A stretch of 64,000 nucleotides of DNA from Metabacillus endolithicus (lineage in GTDB: Bacteria > Bacillota > Bacilli > Bacillales > Bacillaceae), in contig NZ_CP095550.1 of NCBI RefSeq assembly GCF_023078335.1, forward strand, positions 4,632,001 through 4,696,000, given 5' to 3'. The stretch's first letter is position 1. Every line of letters starts with the position of its first letter. The translations under genes were made by a program, and so were the position numbers. Shown piece after piece: positions 28,799 through 38,067 of the stretch. Below the pieces are notes generated by a model, which did not search any database, had not been told where the DNA came from, and was given only the letters and a program-made list of their open reading frames with translations.

Positions 28799-29161
28799 AT
28801 GGCACACAAGATTATGATTGTAGACGATGCAGCTTTTATGAGAATGATGATTAAAGATATTTTAACTAAAAACGGATATGAAGTAGTTGCTGAAGCAGCA
28901 GATGGAGCTCAAGCTGTAGAAAAATACAAAGAACTTCAACCAGACTTGGTAACAATGGATATTACAATGCCTGAAATGGATGGGATCGCAGCGTTAAAAG
29001 AAATAAAGAAATTAAACAGCAATGCAAAAGTTATTATGTGTTCAGCGATGGGGCAGCAAGCAATGGTTATTGATGCAATCCAAGCTGGAGCAAAGGATTT
29101 TATTGTTAAGCCATTCCAAGCAGACCGTGTATTAGAGGCGATTGGAAAAACTTTAAGCTAA
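28799..29161 (+). CDS. cheY: Chemotaxis response regulator CheY
   Basis: Single-domain receiver of 120 residues phosphorylated by CheA. The acidic pocket is VDDA near the N-terminus, the phospho-acceptor is Asp54 in LVTMDITMPEMDG, and the conserved Lys lies in KDFIVKPFQ. AGGAGTGGGG precedes the ATG. Placement between fliY and fliO puts the regulator beside its switch targets. Confidence 0.98.
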   Translation: MAHKIMIVDDAAFMRMMIKDILTKNGYEVVAEAADGAQAVEKYKELQPDLVTMDITMPEMDGIAALKEIKKLNSNAKVIMCSAMGQQAMVIDAIQAGAKDFIVKPFQADRVLEAIGKTLS

Positions 29162-29174
29162 AGGTGGAGTGACA

Positions 29175-29867
29175 TTGCTTCGTAGAAACTACGTCATCTT
29201 GATTTTATTAGCTCTTATTTTATTCTCTCCGCAAGCTGCATCAAATGTGCTTGCGGAGGATTCTTCGAACAAAAGTGTATATGAAAATTTGAATGATGAA
29301 GAACAAACGCAAAAAACTGACGAGACAAACATTATTGAAGATGAGCAAGTAAGTCCGGATGAAAATGTTCAAGGTGATGCTTTATCTGTCACTGCATTTG
29401 ATTTTATTAAAATGTTCTTTGCGCTTGGAATCGTTCTTTTTCTCGTCTATTTTTTATTAAAGTTTGTTACAAAGCGAAACAGAGTTTTTCAGCAAGGACA
29501 AGCAATTGTTAATCTTGGTGGTACAAATGTAGGGCAAAACAAATCAGTACAGATGGTGAAAATAGGTGACAGAGTTTTAGTTGTTGGTGTAGGAGAGTCA
29601 ATTTCTCTGTTAACGGAAATCAATGATGAAGAAGAAAGTAAGAAGATTATTCAGGAGTTTGAGCAAAAGCAAGAACGAGTTGTTGAATCAAAAGACTTAA
29701 TACAAAAAGTGTTCTCATTTATTCAACAAGGTGCAAAAGGACAGAAACATAATGAGTCAACAATGACATTTTCAACAAAGTTAAGTGAACAATTGGAAAA
29801 AATGAAAAAAGAGCGGACAAAGCAGATTGAGGATATTGAAAGAAAGGGTTTAGACAAGCATGAATGA
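29175..29867 (+). CDS. fliO: Flagellar export protein FliO (FliZ)
   Basis: Membrane protein that assists assembly of the FliPQR export gate. TTG 29175 follows AGGTGGAG. The N-terminus is a signal peptide (LLRRNYVILILLALILFSPQ, cleavage plausible after NVLA). An acidic extracytoplasmic stretch leads to a membrane span (FIKMFFALGIVLFLVYFLLK) and a cytoplasmic FliO domain (GQAIVNLGGTNVGQNKSVQM). 230 residues. fliP overlaps by 8 nt. Confidence 0.93.
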   Translation: MLRRNYVILILLALILFSPQAASNVLAEDSSNKSVYENLNDEEQTQKTDETNIIEDEQVSPDENVQGDALSVTAFDFIKMFFALGIVLFLVYFLLKFVTKRNRVFQQGQAIVNLGGTNVGQNKSVQMVKIGDRVLVVGVGESISLLTEINDEEESKKIIQEFEQKQERVVESKDLIQKVFSFIQQGAKGQKHNESTMTFSTKLSEQLEKMKKERTKQIEDIERKGLDKHE

Positions 29868-30525
29868 GTTTATGGAGTTTTTTAACAATAGCAACCCTGA
29901 AGATGTCAGCACCTCTGTAAAGCTCCTTTTATTATTAACAGTTTTATCGATAGCACCTAGTATATTAATCTTAATGACTTGTTTTACTAGAATAATAATA
30001 GTTTTATCCTTTGTTCGAACGTCACTTGCAACACAATCTATGCCTCCAAATCAAATTTTGATTGGAATCGCGCTATTTCTAACCTTCTTTATAATGGCAC
30101 CAACCTTTTCACAGGTAAACGAACAGGCGTTAACGCCTCTTTTTAATGAGGAAATTACGTTAGAAGAAGCTTATGATCGAGCTGCTATTCCATTTAAAGA
30201 GTTTATGAGTAAACATACAAGGCAAAAAGATTTGGCGTTATTTTTAAACTATGCTGGAATTGAGCAACCAGAATCAGTAGAGGATATTCCTTTAACAGCA
30301 CTTGTACCCGCTTTTGCCATTAGTGAGATTAAGACAGCATTTCAAATTGGATTTATGATATTTATTCCTTTCCTAGTTATTGATATGGTTGTCGCAAGTA
30401 TCCTGATGTCAATGGGGATGATGATGCTTCCTCCAGTTATGATTTCATTACCTTTTAAAATATTATTATTTGTTTTAGTTGATGGTTGGTATTTAATTAT
30501 TAAATCATTGTTACAAAGTTTTTAG
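29860..30525 (+). CDS. fliP: Flagellar export gate protein FliP
   Basis: Core subunit of the FliPQR export channel. The 221 residues include TCFTRIIIVLSFVRTSLATQ and PNQILIGIALFLTFFIMAPT, the loop PLTALVPAFAISEIKTAFQI, and the terminal spans around MSMGMMMLPPVMISLPFKIL, all diagnostic. It starts inside the end of fliO. Confidence 0.98.
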   Translation: MNEFMEFFNNSNPEDVSTSVKLLLLLTVLSIAPSILILMTCFTRIIIVLSFVRTSLATQSMPPNQILIGIALFLTFFIMAPTFSQVNEQALTPLFNEEITLEEAYDRAAIPFKEFMSKHTRQKDLALFLNYAGIEQPESVEDIPLTALVPAFAISEIKTAFQIGFMIFIPFLVIDMVVASILMSMGMMMLPPVMISLPFKILLFVLVDGWYLIIKSLLQSF

Positions 30526-30540
30526 AATGGGTGTGAACGA

Positions 30541-30818
30541 ATGAGTTCAGAATTTGTTATTTCCTTAGCAGAAAAAGCCGTATACACAACGTTAATTATT
30601 TGTGGACCATTATTACTATTAGCCTTGGTTATCGGTCTTGTTGTTAGTATTTTTCAGGCTACGACTCAAATTCAAGAGCAAACTCTTGCGTTTATCCCGA
30701 AAATCGTGGCCGTTTTGGTGGAAATTTAATCTTTTTTGGACCTTGGATGCTTTCTACTCTAGTATCCTATGCACAAGATATATTCGGAAACTTAAATAGG
30801 TTTGTGAAACTAGAATGA
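30541..30818 (+). CDS. fliQ: Flagellar export gate protein FliQ (frameshifted)
   Basis: Two-span subunit of the export gate. The first span contains TLIICGPLLLLALVIGLVVS and is followed by IFQATTQIQEQTLAFIPKIV. The frame breaks near 30716-30720: one G is missing in TTGGTGGAAATTTAATC, where VLVGNLIFFGPWMLSTLVSY is expected, giving a false stop at 30729. The corrected frame ends at 30818, about 92 residues, and overlaps the fliR ATG at 30815. Confidence 0.94.
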
Positions 30819-31606
30819 TCACAATACTAGAGAATTATCCGGCTTTTCTTTTGATTTTTATGAGGATTACAGCATTTTTCGTTACAATGCCTTTCTTCTC
30901 ATACCGCAATATTCCTAATACTCATAAAATTGGTTTTTCCTTCTTTTTAGCGTGGATTATGTTTTTCTCAATAGATCCTCCTGCTATTGAAGTGAATGGG
31001 CAATTTATTATGCTGATATTAAAAGAAGTGCTTTTGGGATTAACAATCGGATTTTCAGCGTATTTTATCCTTGCTGCAATACAAATTGCCGGAAGTTTTA
31101 TTGATTTCCAGATGGGTTTTGCAATAGCAAATGTTATTGATCCGCAAACAGGAGCACAAAGTCCTCTTGTTGGTCAATTTTTATACACATTTGTCCTCTT
31201 ATTTATGATTACGACAAATGCTCATCATTTATTGCTTGACGGAGTTTTTTATAGCTACCAATTTGTCCCTATAGATCAACCTTTTCTTCCAATGGGTGAA
31301 GAAAGTGTGATTGAATTTATTGTTGAGTCATTTAATTCAATGTTTATCATTGCATTTCAAATGTCTATCCCGGTGGTAGGCTCACTATTTTTAGTTGATA
31401 TTGCTTTAGGGATAGTAGCTAGAACTGTGCCTCAGTTAAACATTTTCGTTGTTGGTTTGCCATTAAAAATTGGTGTAAGTTTTATCATGTTAATTTTAGT
31501 TATGGGAGCTTTATTTATGCTGATGCAGCAGTTATTCGAAACAATGACTTATACAATGAGAGGACTTATGGAGTTGTTCGGAGGTGGAGGCAATGAATCT
31601 TCTTAG
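30815..31606 (+). CDS. fliR: Flagellar export gate protein FliR
   Basis: Multi-span membrane subunit of the FliPQR channel. The 263 residues have several hydrophobic spans and the conserved FIDFQMGFAIANVIDPQTGA. Its start overlaps the frame-corrected fliQ stop, itself support for the correction. The last 14 nt overlap flhB. Confidence 0.96.
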   Translation: MITILENYPAFLLIFMRITAFFVTMPFFSYRNIPNTHKIGFSFFLAWIMFFSIDPPAIEVNGQFIMLILKEVLLGLTIGFSAYFILAAIQIAGSFIDFQMGFAIANVIDPQTGAQSPLVGQFLYTFVLLFMITTNAHHLLLDGVFYSYQFVPIDQPFLPMGEESVIEFIVESFNSMFIIAFQMSIPVVGSLFLVDIALGIVARTVPQLNIFVVGLPLKIGVSFIMLILVMGALFMLMQQLFETMTYTMRGLMELFGGGGNESS

Positions 31607-32671
31607 ATTAGATTTACAGTTTTTTGCAGGAGAGAAAACGGAAAAAGCCACACCACGAAAAAAGCAAGATGCAAGGAAAAAAGGGCAAGTAGCGAAAAGT
31701 GCAGATGTTAATACAGCAATATCACTTTTAGCAATATTTTTATCGTTTTTATTCATTGGCGCATTTATGAGAGATCGTATCCTGCTTATGATGAGAGGAA
31801 CTTTTCAGGATTATTTGCTTATTGAACTATCAGATCAAAATGTTCATGACTTATTTATTACATTAGCTTATCAGTCTGCTATTATTCTGGCACCTGTAAT
31901 GGGGGTTGCTTTAGTTGCTGGTATTTTGGCTAATTATTTACAAGTAGGGTTTTTATTTTCAACTGAAGCTATTCAAATGAAGTTAAATAAATTAGATCCA
32001 ATTCAGGCTTTAAGCGTATTTATTCAATGCGTGCCATTGTTGAATTATTAAAATCATTATTGAAGATTACATTTGTCGGGTTTGTTACTTTTTCTGTTCT
32101 TTGGTTAGATATTGAGAATGTTTTACGATTGTCACATATGACAGTTGAACAATCTTTAATATATATTGCTACTTTAACAGTAAAAATGGGGTTGTTTGCC
32201 TCAGCAGCTTTATTGCTATTATCACTATTAGACTATCTTTATCAGCGTTATGATTATGAAAAAAACCTAAAAATGTCGAAGCAAGACATAAAGGATGAAT
32301 ATAAAAAATCTGAAGGTGACCCCCTTATTAAATCGAAAATTAAGCAAAGACAACGTGAGATGGCAATGAGACGTATGATGCAGGATGTTCCAAATGCCGA
32401 TGTAGTCATTACGAACCCCACTCACTATGCGATTGCTTTAAAATATGATGAAACAAAAATGGATGCACCCTTTGTTGTAGCAATGGGCGTGGATCTTGTT
32501 GCACAGAAAATAAAAGAAGTTGCTAAAGCAAATGATGTTGTCATGGTGGAAAATCGACCATTGGCAAGGGCCTTATATGCCCAAGTGGATATTGGACAAG
32601 CAATTCCTGATGAGTTTTTCCAGGCGGTTGCAGAAATTATTGCCTATGTTTATCAAGCTAAATCAATTTAG
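31593..32671 (+). CDS. flhB: Export switch protein FlhB (frameshifted)
   Basis: Type III export protein whose self-cleaving tail switches substrate class under FliK control. It starts at ATG 31593 (MNLLRLDLQFFAGEKTEKAT) with GGAGGTGGAGG upstream. The cleavage motif is NPTH in VVITNPTHYAIALKY. The frame breaks near 32008-32013: one G is missing in CAGGCTTTAAGCG, where DPIQGFKRIYSMRAIVELLK is expected. The corrected length is 359 residues. The tail is the parental version of the YlqH protein at 3327-3603. Confidence 0.96.
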
Positions 32672-32803
32672 TCATAAATTGTTAGTTTTTGATATAAAAG
32701 GCTATCTAGAAACTTTATGAAAGATGCCTGAAGTGGAAATCTTAGAAGGTGTGTTAACACAGATAAAGATAGATAGAATGGGTTTTAAGGAGAGATAAAC
32801 AAC
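32672..32803 (+). other. Gap between flhB and flhA
   Basis: 132 bases with no ORF. It contains the 12-bp palindrome TGTGTTAACACA (32750-32761) and the flhA Shine-Dalgarno AAGGAGAG. No clear promoter was seen. This is one of the larger gaps inside the operon. Confidence 0.6.
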
Positions 32804-34838
32804 ATGTCCGGAAAAGATTTATCTGTATTACTTAGTGTTATCTTAATAGTAGCAATGCTGATCATTCCGTTCCCGGCTGGTTATTGAGCTTTTTAATTAT
32901 CATTAATATTTCTCTTGCATTATTGGTCATTCTTACGTCAATGAATATGAACGAGCCATTACAGTTTTCAATTTTTCCATCTTTGATACTACTTTTAACA
33001 CTTTTCCGTTTAGGGTTAAATGTTTCAACAACAAGAGCCATTCTTGCCGAAGGAGATGCAGGTAAGGTTGTTGAAACATTTGGTACTTTTGTTACCGGTG
33101 GGAATGTTCTTGTAGGTTTTGTTGTTTTTACTATCTTAATTGTGATCCAATTTGTTGTTATTACAAAGGGATCTGAACGTGTATCAGAGGTTGCTGCTCG
33201 TTTCACACTCGATGCAATGCCAGGTAAACAAATGAGTATTGATGCTGATTTAAATGCAGGAATGATCTCTGAACAACAGGCACGTGAGCGTCGAGATAAA
33301 ATTGCAAATGAAGCAGATTTTTATGGAGCAATGGATGGTGCTAGTAAATTCGTTAAAGGTGATGCGATTGCTGGTATTATCATGGTTCTTATAAATATGT
33401 TATTTGGAATCATTATTGGTATGATGCAATTAGGAATGCCGATTGGTGAAGCGGCTTCTCATTTTACAATGTTAACAGTTGGAGACGGAATAGTGAGCCA
33501 AATACCTGCACTTCTAATCTCAACTGCAACAGGTATTGTTGTAACAAGAGCAGCTTCGGAAGGTAACTTAGGTACTGATATTACTTCACAACTTTTTGCT
33601 TATCCGAAAATGCTTTACGTAGCGGCAGGGACGATCTTTCTATTAGGAATCTTTACTCCAATCGGTATTTTATTAACACTACCGATCGCAGGTCTTTTAG
33701 CTTTTGGTGGCTATATGATTACAAGATCAAAAGCTCAAGAAATTCCGGATGAAGAAGAGTTGGAACAAGAAATAGAAATGGATGAAATGAAAAGCCTGAG
33801 AGTGTGGTAAATCTATTGAATATTGATCCAATTGAATTTGAATTCGGATATGGATTAATTCCTCTTGCCGATACAAATCAAGGTGGGGATCTTTTAGATC
33901 GTGTAGTTATGATTCGTAGACAATTAGCTATTGAATTAGGTATCGTTATTCCTGTTGTACGTATACGGGATAACATTCAGTTGCAACCTAATGAGTATCG
34001 ATTAAAGATAAAAGGAAATGAATTAGCCAAAGGCGAGATTCTTCTTGATCATTATTTAGCAATGGCACCAGGAATTGAAGATGATTCAATTGAAGGAATT
34101 GACACCATTGAGCCATCGTTTGGTTTGCCTGCAAAATGGATTACAGAAGAAATGAAGGATACGGCGGAAATGTATGGATATACGGTAGTAGATCCACCAT
34201 CTGTTGTTTCTACACACATTACAGAGATTATTAAACAACATGCACATGAGCTATTAGGTCGACAAGAAACAAAACAATTAATAGATCACTTAAAAGAATC
34301 TTACCCAATTTTAGTGGAAGAAGTAACACCTTCACCACTTGGAATTGGGGATATTCAAAAAGTTCTTGCAAAGCTTTTAAGAGAAAAGGTATCTATACGA
34401 AACTTACCAATTATCTTTGAAACATTAGCAGATTTCGGAAAAATGACTTCGGATACTGAACTGTTAGGTGAATATGTTAGACAAGCGTTAGCTAAACAAA
34501 TTACTTCCCAATATGCTGATCAGGAACAAATGATGAAGGTTGTTACCTTATCAGGTAGGGTAGAAAAACTTATAGCAGAAGGTGTCCAACAAACAGAGCA
34601 TGGAAATTATTTATCATTAAGCCCGGATGTTTCACAACAACTTATTGAAGCTATAGCAAAAGAAATTGAAATGCTTTCACTTCAACAACAAACACCAATT
34701 GTATTATGTTCACCTGCAGTGAGAATGTATGTTAGACAGCTAACAGATCGTTATTTCCCTCAGGTACCTATATTGTCATATAATGAACTAGAAGCAAATG
34801 TCGAAGTACAAAGTATCGGGGTGGTAAACGTCGAATGA
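32804..34838 (+). CDS. flhA: Flagellar export protein FlhA (two frameshifts)
   Basis: Largest export-gate subunit; its ring guides substrate-chaperone complexes. Start ATG 32804 after AAGGAGAG. Two lesions split it. Near 32876-32880 a T is missing in CCGGCTGGTTATTG, where FPAWLLSFLIIINISLAL is expected. Near 33795-33798 a C is missing in AAAAGCCTGAGAG, where KSPESVVNLLNIDPIEFEFG is expected. The corrected length is 678 residues. The N-terminal half has the membrane spans and the FHIPEP-type loop (TRAILAEGDAGKVVETFGTF region); the C-terminal half is the cytoplasmic domain (PSPLGIGDIQKVLAKLLREK). flhF overlaps the stop by 4 nt. Confidence 0.96.
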
Positions 34839-35995
34839 AGGTAAAAAAATATGTCGCACCATCTATGCAAGAAGCAATGAAAAAAATCCGTGCTGAAATG
34901 GGTAATGATGTAGTTATTTTGAATTCCAAAAGTATTCAAACAGGTGGTTTTCTAGGTCTTTTTACTAAAAAAAAGATTGAAGTGATTGCTGCAATGGATC
35001 CGGATGTACAAGTAGATCCGCAGCCAAAGAAAGAAACAAAAGCAATTGTTCAAGAAAACACAGTACCACAAACAAAGTTCAATTCTGAGCTAGCAAATCA
35101 AAGCACACCAAAACCAGTTGAAAAAGTAACTGATCACAAGCCCCTTTTAGACGAAATAAATGAGTTGAAGCGACTTGTTCAAACCATTTCCAGTGATGAA
35201 AAAATGGGACAATACCCTGAACCGCTTCAACTACTTTTACAAAAGATGATCAAACAAGATATTAGTTCATCTATAAGAGCTCAAATTATGGGTGAACTTT
35301 TGGAATATTGGTATAACAAAAAGGGTGACGTCACAGTTGAACAGCTATTTAAGAAACAAATGGAACTCTTTGCTAGCCGTATTTCCAATCTTGAGTTTGG
35401 TGGAATTTCTTATAAAAAGAAATACATTAATGTTATTGGCCCAACAGGAGTAGGTAAAACAACTACTTTAGCGAAATTAGCAGCTGAATGTGTGTTACAA
35501 AAGAAGAAAAAAGTTGCTTTTATCACAACTGACACTTATAGAATTGCGGCTATTGAACAGTTAAAAACATATGCAAAAATTTTAGACGTTCCAATGGAAG
35601 TTTGTTATACAATTGAAGATTTTAAAGAAGCTAAAAAGAAACTTTCTATGTATGATTATGTATTTATCGATACTGCAGGACGAAATTTTTTAGAAGAAAA
35701 GTATGTTTCTGATTTAGAAAAGATTATTGATTTTAATGAGGAAATGGAAACGTATCTTGTTCTTGCTGCTACAGCAAAATCTTCTGATATGTTAGCGGTA
35801 TATGAACAATTTTCTGTCATTCCAATAAGTAAACTTATCTTTACAAAGTTAGACGAAACAGCAACAAGAGGAACATTGTTTGATGTCATGATAAAGACAA
35901 ATAAAGGTATTGCCTATACGACCCATGGTCAAGATGTCCCAGATGATATTGAAGCAGCTACACGAGAACGTATAGTCGAACAAATGTTGAGGTAA
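34835..35995 (+). CDS. flhF: SRP-type GTPase FlhF
   Basis: GTPase that controls flagellar number and placement. The 386 residues have an N-terminal basic B domain (VKKYVAPSMQEAMKKIRAEM), a variable linker of about 60 residues, and the NG domain with G1 [15 protein letters not shown] at about residue 202, TTDTYRIAAIEQLK, FIDTAGRNFLEEK and FTKLDETATRGTL. It is paired with its activator flhG, 4 nt downstream. Confidence 0.97.
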   Translation: MKVKKYVAPSMQEAMKKIRAEMGNDVVILNSKSIQTGGFLGLFTKKKIEVIAAMDPDVQVDPQPKKETKAIVQENTVPQTKFNSELANQSTPKPVEKVTDHKPLLDEINELKRLVQTISSDEKMGQYPEPLQLLLQKMIKQDISSSIRAQIMGELLEYWYNKKGDVTVEQLFKKQMELFASRISNLEFGGISYKKKYINVIGPTGVGKTTTLAKLAAECVLQKKKKVAFITTDTYRIAAIEQLKTYAKILDVPMEVCYTIEDFKEAKKKLSMYDYVFIDTAGRNFLEEKYVSDLEKIIDFNEEMETYLVLAATAKSSDMLAVYEQFSVIPISKLIFTKLDETATRGTLFDVMIKTNKGIAYTTHGQDVPDDIEAATRERIVEQMLR

Positions 35996-35999
35996 TCAA

Positions 36000-36865
36000 A
36001 TGGTAAATGATCAAGCAGAACGTTTAAGACAAAGACTAAATAGCTTAAAAACTCAAGCCAAGTCAATTGCGGTAATGAGTGGAAAAGGCGGGGTTGGTAA
36101 ATCAAATTTTTCCCTTAATTTTTCATTGGCTCTACAAAAAGAAAATAAACGAGTTTTATTGTTTGATTTAGATATAGGTATGGGAAACATTGATATCTTA
36201 ATAGGCGAAAGTTCTAAATATTCAATTGTTGACTTTTTCCAAAAAGATCTATCACTTACTGATATTATTTCAACTGGACCAGATGGATTGGAGTATATTT
36301 CTGGTGGCAGTGGGTTAGGAACTATTTTCCAACTTGATGAGACAAAATTCCAACGATTTCTACAGCAGTTAGATCTCTTATTTAAAGTATACGATTATAT
36401 CATCTTTGATATGGGGGCCGGAATTTCAGAAGATAGTTTGCGCTTTTTACTTTCTGTTGATGAAATTATTGTTATTACAACTCCAGAACCAACATCAATG
36501 ACTGATGCTTATTCAGCTATTAAACATGTGTGTCTGAACCACCCAACGATACCCTTTTCAATTGTAGTAAATAGGCTTTTAACAAGAAGGTTGGTGACTC
36601 TACTTATAGCAGATTCGCACAAACGATTACCCAATTTTTGAGTCGCCAGGTTTCATTATTAGGTATCATACCTGATGATTCAACGATCATGAAAGCTGTT
36701 ATTGACCAAAAACCAGTATTATTATATCAACCTAATTGTCAAGCTAGTAAAGCTTTAATAACAATTTCAAAGGATTTTATTCGAACAAAGTCAACTGATG
36801 TAGAAGTAGTTGATTCAACACCTTTTATATCGAAATTAAAAAATTTCTTCATGAAGGGTAGGTAA
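36000..36865 (+). CDS. flhG: MinD-like ATPase FlhG (YlxH, frameshifted)
   Basis: ATPase that stimulates FlhF and patterns flagella. The deviant Walker A is MSGKGGVGKSNFSLN at about residue 25, followed by LLFDLDIGMGNIDILIGESS. The frame breaks between about 36571 and 36590: one base, probably a T in AGGCTTTTAACAAG, is missing. The next frame reads NKKVGDSTYSRFAQTITQFL and continues SRQVSLLGIIPDDSTIMKAV to 36865. The corrected length is about 288 residues, normal for the family. cheB follows 6 nt later. Confidence 0.94.
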
Positions 36866-36871
36866 ACAATA

Positions 36872-37973
36872 ATGGGGAAAATACGAGTGCTGGTAGTGGA
36901 TGATTCAGCTTTTATGAGAAAGCTTATTACAGATTTTCTTGTTGAACATGAGAGCATTGAAGTCGTAGGAACGGCTAGAAATGGTGAAGATGCGCTAGCA
37001 AAAATCGAAGAGATAAATCCAGATGTTATAACCCTTGACGTTGAGATGCCTGTTTTGAATGGACTCGAAGCTCTAAAGGTTATTATGAATAAATATCCTC
37101 GTCCGGTCATTATGCTTTCTAGTACTACAAAAGAAGGTGCTGAAAATACGATTTTATCCCTACAATACGGGGCATTTGATTTCATCACAAAACCTTCTGG
37201 GGCCATTTCATTAGATCTTCACAAAGTAAAGGAAGAGTTAAAGGAAAAAGTCATTTTGGCTAATTCTTCGAGGCGAAATAAAACAATAAGTCGATTTACG
37301 GAAAAAAAGACTCCACTTACAGTGAATGAATATAGTAAAATAGACTCAATAGATTACAAAAGCCCTACTTCTTTCGACAAAAACCATCTTAAGTCATCAA
37401 TTGTTTGTATAGGAACATCAACTGGAGGACCTAGGAACTTTGCAACATGTATTAACAAAAATACCTGCAAACATTGATGCACCAATCTTTATCGTTCAAC
37501 ATATGCCTCCTGGTTTCACGCATTCATTGGCGAGTCGATTGAACTCTATTTCTTCAATTGAAGTGAAAGAAGCAGTTAATGGTGAATTAGTAAAGAAAGG
37601 TACAGCTTATATTGCACCGGGTGGATCTCATCTAAAAATAGTAAAAACAGGCACATCACTTACTATTAAAATTGACCAGTCTGCAATAAGAAATGGGCAT
37701 CGTCCTTCTGTAGATGTGATGTTTGATTCTATTAGCGAACTAAAAGATTACTGCAAAGTAGCTGTAATTATGACTGGAATGGGATCTGATGGTTCAGAAG
37801 GTTTGAAGAAGCTAAAGTCAACGGGAGTGGTAAAAGCTATTTCTGAATCTGAACAAACATCTGTTGTATACGGAATGCCTAAAGCAGCAGTGGCAACAAA
37901 TCTGGTAGATAAAGTTGAAAATGTTGAGAATATAGCAGCGGCTATTATGAACTTTTTGACAAATCAGCGTTAA
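36872..37973 (+). CDS. cheB: Chemotaxis methylesterase CheB (frameshifted)
   Basis: Response-regulator methylesterase that removes methyl groups from chemoreceptors. Receiver domain: VVDDSAFMRKLI and phospho-Asp (about residue 56) in ITLDVEMPVLNGLEAL. Esterase domain: Ser in GTSTGGPR, His in IVQHMPPGFTHSLA, Asp in MTGMGSDGSEGL. The frame breaks near 37437-37441: a surplus T in GGAACTTTGCAACA, where PRNLQHVLTKIPANI is expected. The corrected length is about 366 residues. Confidence 0.96.
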
Positions 37974-38067
37974 AAAACAATTTTCGCTGTGTTAGTTTTG
38001 ATGTGTATCATAATAATTTTCCAAATATAAATAAATTACTTAACTTGATACTTAGGGGTGTTACCGT

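Noticed and set aside
30541..37973. Loss of motility by decay of export-gate and chemotaxis genes
   Set aside because: Lesion density is about the same in housekeeping genes, every lesion is one base, and all other parts of each protein are conserved. Overlapping starts such as fliR also fit the corrected fliQ stop.
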